DNA of 10,653 nt from DATELY01 sp035276085 (GTDB taxonomy: Bacteria > Pseudomonadota > Gammaproteobacteria > Steroidobacterales > Steroidobacteraceae): NCBI GenBank assembly GCA_035276085.1, contig DATELY010000267.1, positions 1 to 10,653 of the forward strand, read 5' to 3'. The position numbers and the translations under genes were made by a program. Below, piece by piece: positions 1 through 6,404 of this stretch (positions within the stretch are counted from its first letter, which is position 1; each line of letters begins with the position of its first letter). The notes under the pieces are model-generated. The model saw only the letters and a program-made list of their open reading frames with translations. It was not told the origin of the DNA and ran no database searches.

Positions 1-222
1 TGGCTGCGGTCGAAGAATCCAGCGAGCGGACCCTATTACGACCGCTGGCTGCAGCTCATCGACGGCGATCTCGAGCAACTGCTTGCCACAATGACTAGCG
101 ATTCGGAGCTCAGCTGCGCATTGCGACAGGAAAGCCCCTTCGTCGATCTGGTGGACCAGAAAGAACGAGCGCGAATCTACCGTGCGGTTGCCGACGAGAT
201 CGACCGGAGATCGCCTACTTGA
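1..222 (+). CDS. C-terminal fragment of a probable HTH-type regulator/antitoxin
   Basis: Frame 1 is open from the window edge to TGA at 220-222 (73 residues); the start lies outside the window. The visible part reads as a helical tail with the features PYYDRWLQLIDG near its start, ALRQESPFVDLV in the middle and ERARIYRAV near the end. From memory this resembles the C-terminal tails of XRE-type helix-turn-helix proteins encoded just upstream of DUF6036-like nucleotidyltransferases, an arrangement that looks like a toxin-antitoxin pair. The DNA-binding domain itself is not in view, so the family call is an inference. The stop codon overlaps the TTG start of the next gene (TTGA at 219-222), which indicates translational coupling and supports a two-gene unit. 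That the frame is coding is fairly sure; the function is tentative. Confidence 0.5.
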   Translation, partial: WLRSKNPASGPYYDRWLQLIDGDLEQLLATMTSDSELSCALRQESPFVDLVDQKERARIYRAVADEIDRRSPT

Positions 223-513
223 ATCGCGCAGCCCTGAAACACCTGCTCCGTGCGGCCGCGGCGATCACCGGAGAATCGACCTTTTATGTTGTAGGCACGG
301 CTGCAATCGTGGCTTCCCTTCGAAGCGAAGCTGGTATTGCCCCGGTAGTACTTCGCTCGCGCGAAGCTGACTTGATCCCCGCGAGCGCGTCGCCACGGTC
401 CAGCGATGCAATCAGGCTTGGTTGATCGCGCCACACTGCTGCAACGCTCAACGAGAGTTACGGCGCCAAGCGAAGTTCTCACACTGGCCGAGCAACGGGT
501 TCGAACATTTTAG
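219..513 (+). pseudogene. Nucleotidyltransferase (DUF6036-like) remnant with internal deletion
   Basis: From TTG at 219, overlapping the upstream stop, frame 3 reads LKHLLRAAAAITGES, then FYVVGTAAIVASL and LRSREADLIP. This is the N-terminal pattern of small MNT-like nucleotidyltransferases (a GS/GT motif followed by an EAD acidic pair), as I remember them. The frame stops at 423-425 after 68 residues, while the family is usually near 190-200. Frame 1 at 415-513 then reads GLVDRATLLQR to AEQRVRTF and stop TAG (511-513), which resembles the extreme C-terminus of the same family. The central segment, which normally carries a GYYAxGV-type stretch and an EVHDLAxxK-type stretch, is absent. The simplest reading is an internal deletion joined out of frame at about 411-418. 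Its last base directly abuts the stop codon of the convergent lipoprotein gene. The family call rests on recalled motifs; alternatively these are two unrelated short ORFs. Confidence 0.45.
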
Positions 514-1170
514 CTACCCAGCCTCGCGTTCCTCAGCCGCATCACCCCGCGCTGCATCCGCGACCCGCTCCGCGAGTTCCGTGCTCGCTTTTTGTGCCGC
601 CTGCTCGAACGCCGCTATGACTTCACCCATGCGGTTGGTCGTGGCCGGAACGGAAGCCTCCGCGGCAAGCGTGTTCACGAGCGTTCTATCGCTCACACGC
701 AACAGGCGACCGATCAGAGCCACATGCGCTTGCGGCGCCGTCGCGTCGGCGTATTCGGCTTGGAAGTGGGTGACTTCGATCATCAGCGAATACGTGCTGG
801 CGACACGGGTGTCCTCGCTCGCAACGCTGCGGAATGCGCCCTGAGCGGACAGCGTACGCACGATGAAGCTCTGCACGAGCTGGGACAGCTCGGCGCCCCA
901 ACGAGCGCCGTAGTAGTAGTTGAGCTCGCGGCCTTTCAGGACGGCAATGCGTTCGCCCGCGAGTCCAGGTGCCACTCTCGGGTTTGCAACGGCAAGATCG
1001 GCAGCGATGGATTGCGAGCCTGCCGCGGACTGCGGCGGTGACAGCACGTAGATCGTATCGACCGGCTGCTTGGAATCGAGCAGCGTGCTGACACCGCAGG
1101 CGGACAGCAGCGTCGCCGCGATGAATGCAGCCGCCATGCGCACCTGCGTGGACCGATACGAGCTCGTCAT
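514..1170 (-). CDS. ABC-type transport auxiliary lipoprotein of an Mla/Mce system
   Basis: The product has 218 residues. It has a lipoprotein signal peptide: hydrophobic MAAAFIAATL, then a lipobox LSAC with the lipidated cysteine at residue 25, followed by Gly rather than Asp, which favours outer-membrane sorting. The mature part (about 194 residues) fits the ABC_trans_aux/PqiC-like family: a YVLSPP-type start, GERIAVLKGRELNYYYGARWGAEL in the middle (this family typically has a (Y)xxxxWa motif here) and a C-terminal helical region rich in Ala and Glu. Such lipoproteins are thought to anchor or receive lipid at the outer membrane for the MCE protein of the same operon. Its ATG (1168-1170) overlaps the TGA of the MCE gene (ATGA), so it is the last gene of the operon. 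No hairpin terminator follows; the stop abuts the plus-strand pseudogene. Confidence 0.87.
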   Translation of the reverse strand: MTSSYRSTQVRMAAAFIAATLLSACGVSTLLDSKQPVDTIYVLSPPQSAAGSQSIAADLAVANPRVAPGLAGERIAVLKGRELNYYYGARWGAELSQLVQSFIVRTLSAQGAFRSVASEDTRVASTYSLMIEVTHFQAEYADATAPQAHVALIGRLLRVSDRTLVNTLAAEASVPATTNRMGEVIAAFEQAAQKASTELAERVADAARGDAAEEREAG

Positions 1171-2102
1171 GGGTCGATCCGAATGCCTTGGGGCGGCGGT
1201 TGGTAGATCAGCTGCGATGGGTTCTCTTTCAGCGAACGCGATAGATCGCGCACTTCGCGCGCGGTGCCGCGCGCTTCACGGACGAGTTGCTGCAGCTCGA
1301 ACAGGCCCTGATTGCTGAAGTGACGCAACTGCTTCTCGCTGCCAGCGACAAAGCTATCGACTCGGGCAGAGGCGGAATCGAGATGCTCGGCCATGGCATT
1401 CAAGCGTTGCAGCGCGCTGTTCACTTGTGGCCGCGATTCCTCTGCAATGCCGCGCAAACTGGCCGCCGCACCGTTCACTTCCACCATCGCGCTGCGCATG
1501 TCGGCGATGAGCGCAGCCGCGTTGCGTGCGGTGTCCGGCAGACCTTCCGTACCGGCGCGCACATTCTTGAGCGTCGCTGTCAGTGCCTCGAGGTTCTCGT
1601 CCGAGAAGACCCGATTCATGCGCTCGACGATCGCATTCGCCCGCCCCATCAGCTCCGGCAGGCTGGCCAGGAAGACATCGAAATCGGACGCCACGGAATC
1701 GATGATCGGATAGCGCTCGCCGTGCTTCAGCGGGGCCGCCGGATCGGCGCTGGTGAGTTCCCTCAAGTCGATGTAGAGCAGTCCCGTGACGCCTTGCAGC
1801 CCCAGGCTCGCGCGCGTTGCGGCTGTGATCGGCGCGGACTCGTCCACTTCCACGATGGCCTGCACGGAGCCCCGATTCTCCCGACTGATGTTGAGCGCGC
1901 GCACGCGGCCGACGTCGACGCCCAGATAGCGCACGGGGCTGCCGCGATCCAGGCCGCTGACACTGCCCTTGAAATAGATCTCGTAGCGCTTGAATTCGTG
2001 ATCGTCCGCGGAATCCGTGTACCAGAACACGAATGCCACGGCCATGGCGATCACCAGGATGATGAACGCGCCCACCGCGACGTAATTCGCTTCACGCTCC
2101 AT
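1167..2102 (-). CDS. MCE/MlaD-family substrate-binding protein
   Basis: The product has 311 residues. A single N-terminal membrane anchor spans about residues 8-28, followed by the MCE domain (about 39-115) with the family pattern FKGSVSGLDRGSPVRYLGVDVGRV and, later, GLQGVTGLLYIDL. The rest (about 140-290) is predicted to be long and helical, with repeated Asn/Ala/Arg/Glu heptad-like stretches, as in the periplasmic helical part of MlaD/PqiB-like proteins. The C-terminus SLKENPSQLIYQPPPQG is a signature shared by MCE proteins that work with an auxiliary lipoprotein. The protein is expected to sit in the inner membrane as an oligomer, bound to the permease, and to carry phospholipid through the periplasm. 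The start ATG at 2100-2102 lies 18 bp after the ATPase stop. No canonical Shine-Dalgarno sequence is visible there, so coupling to the ATPase gene is likely. Confidence 0.92.
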   Translation of the reverse strand: MEREANYVAVGAFIILVIAMAVAFVFWYTDSADDHEFKRYEIYFKGSVSGLDRGSPVRYLGVDVGRVRALNISRENRGSVQAIVEVDESAPITAATRASLGLQGVTGLLYIDLRELTSADPAAPLKHGERYPIIDSVASDFDVFLASLPELMGRANAIVERMNRVFSDENLEALTATLKNVRAGTEGLPDTARNAAALIADMRSAMVEVNGAAASLRGIAEESRPQVNSALQRLNAMAEHLDSASARVDSFVAGSEKQLRHFSNQGLFELQQLVREARGTAREVRDLSRSLKENPSQLIYQPPPQGIRIDP

Positions 2103-2120
2103 GGTTCACGCCCGTCGTTG

Positions 2121-2912
2121 TCATGCGCTGGGATTCGCGCGCTTGTGCGCACCGGTTTCCGCGGCCCGGGCCCGGGGGCCGTGGAAGTATTCCTTGATCC
2201 AGGGGTGCGGATTCTGCATGAGGCCTTCGAGAGTATCGACGACGATCCGCCTGTCAACCAGCACGGCGATACGGTCGCACGTGGCAACCAGCGTATCCAG
2301 GTCATGCGTGATCATGACGACGGTGAGGTGCAGGTTCCGTTGGAGGAACAGCACGAGCTCGTCGAACGCCGCGGCGCCGATGGGATCGAGCCCCGCCGTG
2401 GGTTCATCCAGGAACAACAGCGCGGGATCCAACGCCAAGGCCCGGGCGATGGCCACGCGTTTGATCATGCCGCCCGATAGCTGCGACGGTAACTTCGGAC
2501 CCGCATCTTCGGTCAATCCCACCATGCGCAACTTGGTGTGGGTGATGGCCGCGAGTGCGTCCTCGGACAAATCGAAATACTCGCGCAGCGCGAGCTGAAT
2601 GTTCTCGTTGACTGTGAGCGCGCTGAACAGGGCGCCGTGCTGGAACGTCACCCCGTACCGGCGCTTCACTTCAATGAGCTCGGCATCCGAGAGCGCCATG
2701 ATGTCCCGCCCCTCGACCCTGACCGACCCGGCGTTGGGCCGATGCAGCCCCAGCATCGTCCGCAACAACACCGACTTGCCGGTGCCGGAGCCGCCCACGA
2801 TGCCGAGCACTTCGCCGGCGTAGATGTCGAGATCGACACCATCGTGCACGACCTGCTCGCCGAAGCGATTCACGACTCCGCGCACGGAGACGATCGGTGT
2901 GCGGGCGTTCAA
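2121..2912 (-). CDS. ABC transporter ATPase, MlaF-like
   Basis: The product is a 263-residue nucleotide-binding subunit with all catalytic motifs intact: Walker A GGSGTGKS (40-47), Q-loop Q91, signature LSGGM (145-149), Walker B LLFLDEP (165-171), D-loop GLDP, and H-loop H203. The signature form LSGGMIKRVAIARA and the Walker B context EPTAGLDPIGAAAFDEL are typical of MlaF/Mkl-type ATPases that energise MCE lipid transporters. It is expected to work as a cytoplasmic dimer on the permease encoded just upstream. The start is TTG at 2912-2910, overlapping the permease TGA as TTGA. It is supported by a GGAG (plus-strand 2921-2924 on the complement) eight bases upstream. No in-frame ATG fits, because the family's first beta strand begins within ten residues of this TTG. 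Confidence 0.93.
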   Translation of the reverse strand: MNARTPIVSVRGVVNRFGEQVVHDGVDLDIYAGEVLGIVGGSGTGKSVLLRTMLGLHRPNAGSVRVEGRDIMALSDAELIEVKRRYGVTFQHGALFSALTVNENIQLALREYFDLSEDALAAITHTKLRMVGLTEDAGPKLPSQLSGGMIKRVAIARALALDPALLFLDEPTAGLDPIGAAAFDELVLFLQRNLHLTVVMITHDLDTLVATCDRIAVLVDRRIVVDTLEGLMQNPHPWIKEYFHGPRARAAETGAHKRANPSA

Positions 2913-4081
2913 AAGTCGATCTCCACGAAGATCACCGCGAACACGGCATCGACGAAGATGACCAGGAAAATGGACTGCACGACGGCGGCCGTCGTGAGGC
3001 GCCCCAGCTCGCGAGAGGAATCGCGGACCTGCATACCGCGATACGCACCGACCAATGCGATGACGAAGGCGAACACAGGGGCCTTGATGAGACCGGCCCA
3101 GAACGTCGTTGGTGCCAACGCGCCCTGCACACGGGGAATGAACTGCTCCAACGGCACGTCGATGAGCCAGGCCGAGAGCAAGGCACCGCCCGCCAAGCCC
3201 ATCGCATCGGCGACGACAGTGAGCAGCGGTAGCGCGATCATGAGGCCCAGGACACGCGGCGCGACGAGCACCTCGAACTGGTCCATTCCCATCGACTGCA
3301 AAGCATCGGTCTCATCGTTCAACCGCATGACGCCAATCTCGGCGGCAAAAGCGCTGCCCGAACGGCCAGCCACGATGATCGCGGTTAGCAGGACGCCCAG
3401 CTCGCGTAATACGGCGATCGCGACGAGGTCCACCGTGAAGATCTCGGCACCGAACTGCTGGAGCTGCTGAGCACCGAGATATGCCACGATCACGCTGATC
3501 AGGAACGCGATCAGCGACACGATCGGAATGGCCAGGACGCCGGTTTCGTAGACGTGCCGCGCGACGGAGGGCAGGCGCAGTCGGTGCACGCTCACGATGG
3601 CGCGCAGGAACGTGACGACCAGGCGCCCGAAGAAGCCCACAGCGTCGTAGAGCTCACGTAGCTGCGCAATGATGAGCTCGCCGCCGCGGTTCAGCGCTCG
3701 CTGCAGCCAGCGGGTGCCGTTTGCAATTTCTTCACCGGTTTCCGGACCTTCGTGCAGCGTGTTCACGAACTGCAGGGTTTCGGGCACGTCAGCGCTGAAC
3801 TCGACCTTCGCCCCAGCGTCTGCCAGCGCCTGCAAGCGGTCGCGCAGAAGCGATGCGGGACCCAGATCCAACGCACTCAGCGCGCTCGTATCGACCGTAA
3901 CCGCTCGCACGCCATGCGCCGGCACGCGGCGCAAGTCACGTTCGATCTCGGCGATACGGTCGATGCGCCACGCATCGAGCAGGCGCAATTCCAGACGATC
4001 GTTCGCGGTCGTGCTTTCGAGGAATGAGCTCAAGTTCTTGGGCCGCAGCCGAACAGTTGACGCGGATCGTAACAGTGGCAC
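2909..4081 (-). CDS. MlaE-family lipid ABC permease with N-terminal STAS domain
   Basis: The product is a two-part protein of about 390 residues from GTG at 4081. Residues of roughly 28-115 form a STAS-like domain (LELRLLDAWRIDRI, then VTVDTSALSALDLG). About 150-390 form the MlaE permease, with several membrane segments and the conserved cytoplasmic stretch GRSGSAFAAEIGVMRLNDE followed by DALQSMGMDQFEVLVAPR, the region that contacts the ATPase. In E. coli the STAS protein MlaB is separate; here it is fused to the permease, a common arrangement outside the enterics. The frame stays open to 4237, but the extra residues are basic and low in family character and would overlap the divergent antiporter gene. 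GTG at 4081 and TTG at 4033 are both possible starts, and neither has a clear ribosome binding site. Product is confident, start is not. Confidence 0.85.
   Translation of the reverse strand: MPLLRSASTVRLRPKNLSSFLESTTANDRLELRLLDAWRIDRIAEIERDLRRVPAHGVRAVTVDTSALSALDLGPASLLRDRLQALADAGAKVEFSADVPETLQFVNTLHEGPETGEEIANGTRWLQRALNRGGELIIAQLRELYDAVGFFGRLVVTFLRAIVSVHRLRLPSVARHVYETGVLAIPIVSLIAFLISVIVAYLGAQQLQQFGAEIFTVDLVAIAVLRELGVLLTAIIVAGRSGSAFAAEIGVMRLNDETDALQSMGMDQFEVLVAPRVLGLMIALPLLTVVADAMGLAGGALLSAWLIDVPLEQFIPRVQGALAPTTFWAGLIKAPVFAFVIALVGAYRGMQVRDSSRELGRLTTAAVVQSIFLVIFVDAVFAVIFVEIDF
2921..2924 (-). promoter_or_regulatory. Shine-Dalgarno GGAG deciding the ATPase TTG start
   Basis: On the minus strand GGAG is followed by eight bases and then TTG at 2912-2910, which overlaps the permease stop. 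It lies inside the permease coding region and supports a non-ATG start for the ATPase gene. Confidence 0.5.
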
Positions 4082-4145
4082 GTGTTCATGACAGCAAGCG
4101 CGAACCTGCTTGCAACCGGACGAGCCGGCATGCTTTCTTCGGGGC

Positions 4146-6107
4146 ATGGCTTCCACCGTGCTCGCGCAACTGCTCGTCCTGCTCGCCTTCTCGGTGTTGG
4201 TCGTTGCCGTCTTTCGACGCTTCGATCTGCCGCCCATCGTCGGTTACCTGGCCGTGGGGATGCTGCTGGGACCTCAAGGGCTGCACCTCGCGTCGAGCGG
4301 CGGGATCACGAATGTGCTGGCCGAGATGGGTGTGGTCTTCCTCGTCTTCACGCTGGGACTCGAGTTCTCGCTGGCCCGCATGATGGCCATGCGGCGCGAT
4401 GTGTTCGTGATCGGCGGCGGTCAGGTTGCCATCACGACCGCGCTGTTCGCCGCCGTCTTGTTGCTGTTCAAGGTGCCCGCACTCGTCGCCGTGCTCATCG
4501 GCGGTGCGCTCGCGATGTCCTCGACCGCCATCGTCATCGGCCAATTGAGCGAACAGCTCGAGATCAACCGCACGCATGGGCGTCTCGCGGTGGGGATTCT
4601 CTTGTTCCAGGATCTCGCGTTCGTGCCGCTGCTCGCGCTCGAAGGTGCCGTGGCCGGCACGACGCAGAGATTCGATGCCTGGTCGATCGCGATTGCGATC
4701 GCGGAGGCTGCCGTGGCACTGGCAGTCGTGCTCTTGGCCGGCCGCGCGCTGGTGCGCCCCGCGTTCTTCGAGATCGCCCGCTCGCGCAGCATGGAGCTGT
4801 TCACGCATGCCGCGCTGTTGCTGGCGCTGGGTGCCGCCTGGGCCAGCCATGCCGCGGGACTGTCGACCGCACTCGGCGCGTTCCTGGCAGGAATGCTGTT
4901 GGGCGAAACCGAGTACCGCCACCAGGTCGAAAGTGTCATCCGACCGTTTCGCGACGTGTTGCTGGGACTGTTCTTCATCACCATCGGCACGCTGCTCGAC
5001 ATGCGACTGCTGTTCGAGCAGGGATGGCTCGTGCTGCTGCTCGTGTTCGTCTTGAGCGTCGTCAAGACAGCCGTCGTCGTGCTGGTTGCAACCTCGAGCG
5101 CGGGTAGCTGGACCAAGGCGCTGCGCACCGGTTTGGTCGTTGCTCAAGGCGGTGAGTTCGGCTTCGCCATTCTGACGCTGATGCTGAACGATCAGCTGGC
5201 AAGCCCGGCCATCGTGCAACCGCTGCTGGCCGCGATCGTCGTCAGCATGGCGCTCAGCCCATTCGTCATTCGTCACAGTGAGCGTCTGACCCGATTGTTC
5301 ACGCACAAGGAGGAAGAGCCGAGCGACTTGGAACGCGAGCTTGCCTCCACCCGGGACGCAGCCTCCCGTCCGCATGTGATCGTCTGCGGTTATGGCCGTG
5401 TGGGGCAGAACCTGGCCCGTGCATTGGAGCGCCAGGGCTTCGAATACATCGCGCTCGACATGGATCCGCAACGGACCCGCGCTGCGCGCAATGCCGGCGA
5501 GCCGGTCATCTACGGCGATGCGACACAGGGCGACATGCTGCGCGCGGTCGGCATCGATCACTGCAGCGTGCTCGTCATCACGTTCGCAGCGCCCGAAGTT
5601 GCCCTGCGCATCCTGCACACGGTGCGCGAGCTACGCACCGACTTGCCCGTGCTCGTGCGCACTCAGGACGACCGCAAGCTCGAAGAGCTGCAGCGCGCTG
5701 GAGCAACGGAGGTCGTCCCGGAAACGCTGGAGGCGAGTCTCATGCTCGTCTCGCACGTGTTGATGTTGCTCGACGTGCCGATCTCGCGCGTGGTGCGCGT
5801 GGTCGGCGATGCGCGGGCCGAGCGCTACTCGATGCTGCGCGGTGAGTTCCGCGGCGCCGATGCAGCACTCTCGATACGCGAAGAACTACGCACGGTGCCG
5901 CTGACTCGCGGCGCGCGCGCGGTGGGCAAATCGCTGCGCTCGCTCGCACTCGACACGCTCGGTGTCAGCGTCACCGCATTGCGCCGCGACGGCATCGTCG
6001 GGCGCGAACCCGACCTGGATCTGGAGCTCCGCGAAGACGACGTGCTCGTGCTGTACGGCACGCCGGAAGCGATCGCGGTGGCGGAGTCGGTGTTGTTGAT
6101 GGGGTGA
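4146..6107 (+). CDS. Kef/CPA2-type cation:proton antiporter with RCK (TrkA-N/TrkA-C) domains
   Basis: The product has 653 residues from ATG at 4146. Residues from about 5 to 380 form a twelve- or thirteen-helix Na/H-exchanger membrane domain, with VGYLAVGMLLGPQG near the start, the unwound-helix motif SSTAIV (125-130) and the CPA2 ion-site motif FQD with Asp156. A cytoplasmic Rossmann RCK domain follows, with GYGRVGQN near residue 415 and the acidic beta2-end DMD. A TrkA-C domain ends the protein (about 575-653). The family exchanges K+ (or Na+) for H+ and is gated by nucleotide or glutathione-type ligands through the RCK domain. KefB/KefC/YbaL are the nearest named relatives, but substrate and regulation cannot be fixed from sequence. 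The frame extends to TTG at 4110; ATG 4146 is preferred because the first helix starts there. The gene is divergent from the Mla-type operon. A TTGACG hexamer at 4057-4062 could be a -35 box, but no good -10 follows it. Confidence 0.9.
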   Translation: MASTVLAQLLVLLAFSVLVVAVFRRFDLPPIVGYLAVGMLLGPQGLHLASSGGITNVLAEMGVVFLVFTLGLEFSLARMMAMRRDVFVIGGGQVAITTALFAAVLLLFKVPALVAVLIGGALAMSSTAIVIGQLSEQLEINRTHGRLAVGILLFQDLAFVPLLALEGAVAGTTQRFDAWSIAIAIAEAAVALAVVLLAGRALVRPAFFEIARSRSMELFTHAALLLALGAAWASHAAGLSTALGAFLAGMLLGETEYRHQVESVIRPFRDVLLGLFFITIGTLLDMRLLFEQGWLVLLLVFVLSVVKTAVVVLVATSSAGSWTKALRTGLVVAQGGEFGFAILTLMLNDQLASPAIVQPLLAAIVVSMALSPFVIRHSERLTRLFTHKEEEPSDLERELASTRDAASRPHVIVCGYGRVGQNLARALERQGFEYIALDMDPQRTRAARNAGEPVIYGDATQGDMLRAVGIDHCSVLVITFAAPEVALRILHTVRELRTDLPVLVRTQDDRKLEELQRAGATEVVPETLEASLMLVSHVLMLLDVPISRVVRVVGDARAERYSMLRGEFRGADAALSIREELRTVPLTRGARAVGKSLRSLALDTLGVSVTALRRDGIVGREPDLDLELREDDVLVLYGTPEAIAVAESVLLMG

Positions 6108-6128
6108 TGGGGCGGCCTACTGGCTAAT

Positions 6129-6190
6129 ATGAAAGAAGCGGTTGGCGGTTAGCGGTTAGCGGTTGGTCAGAGGCGCTACCGCGCTTTCAT
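6129..6190. repeat. Imperfect inverted repeat holding four tandem GCGGTTR heptamers
   Basis: Positions 6138-6165 are four exact-length heptamers of the form GCGGTTR (R being G, A, A, G). The block is bracketed by ATGAAAG at 6129-6135 and its complement CTTTCAT at 6184-6190. Further partial pairing exists between the GCGGT / GCG words on the left and CGCTACCGC on the right. A TCAGAGG at about 6167-6173 sits where the other repeats in this window have their CCAGA core. Confidence 0.65.
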
Positions 6191-6223
6191 CTCTCTGGGG
6201 TCGTGCGCCGCGCGATGGGGAAC

Positions 6224-6325
6224 TAGCTGGGCGACTGGTCGGCTGGCCAGAGTGCGGCCTGCGGTCTCGACGCCGCAAACGATATGTACCCTTCTGGCCA
6301 GCCGACCAGCAAGCCAGCAGACCAA
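6224..6325. repeat. Octamer-word hairpin repeat, copy A1
   Basis: There is a perfect 17-bp inverted repeat: CTGGTCGGCTGGCCAGA at 6235-6251 and its complement at 6293-6309, separated by 41 bp. Read from outside toward the centre, both arms consist of 8-bp words of the form CTGGNNNG ending in the palindromic CTGGCCAG. The right arm is longer and runs on to about 6325 with further CCAGC-type words. The left arm begins with CTAG at about 6224. Confidence 0.7.
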
Positions 6326-6395
6326 CCAGCCATCCCCTCTCCTTGCCCCCCTCCCCACATTTGGCTACGGTCCGCCCGCTGCGAAGCCGCTGGTT

Positions 6396-6399
6396 GGAG
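6396..6399 (+). promoter_or_regulatory. Ribosome binding site of mscS
   Basis: GGAG lies five bases before ATG at 6405. It fixes the mscS start against the much longer open frame upstream. Confidence 0.65.
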
Positions 6400-6404
6400 A
6401 GTTC

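Larger units (their letters stand above)
6108..6404. other. Intergenic region between the antiporter and mscS, filled with repeats
   Basis: No convincing gene lies here. The region holds, in order, a heptamer block inside an imperfect inverted repeat (6129-6190), an octamer-word hairpin repeat (6224-6325), a pyrimidine-rich tract (6333-6356, one purine in 24) and the mscS ribosome binding site. The open frame running through it from 6252 joins the MscS frame, but it encodes repeat-derived low-complexity residues and is not taken as coding. Confidence 0.7.

Noticed and set aside
4086..5618. 510-residue minus-strand open frame opposite the antiporter
   Set aside because: It is rich in His, Gln, Arg and Asp with no domain, typical of the antisense frame of a hydrophobic high-GC gene. 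The plus-strand antiporter explains the region fully.
6252..6404. 51-residue N-terminal extension of MscS
   Set aside because: It translates the octamer repeat and the pyrimidine tract into low-complexity Pro/Ser/Gln residues; ATG 6405 has a good GGAG and starts the family-like sequence.
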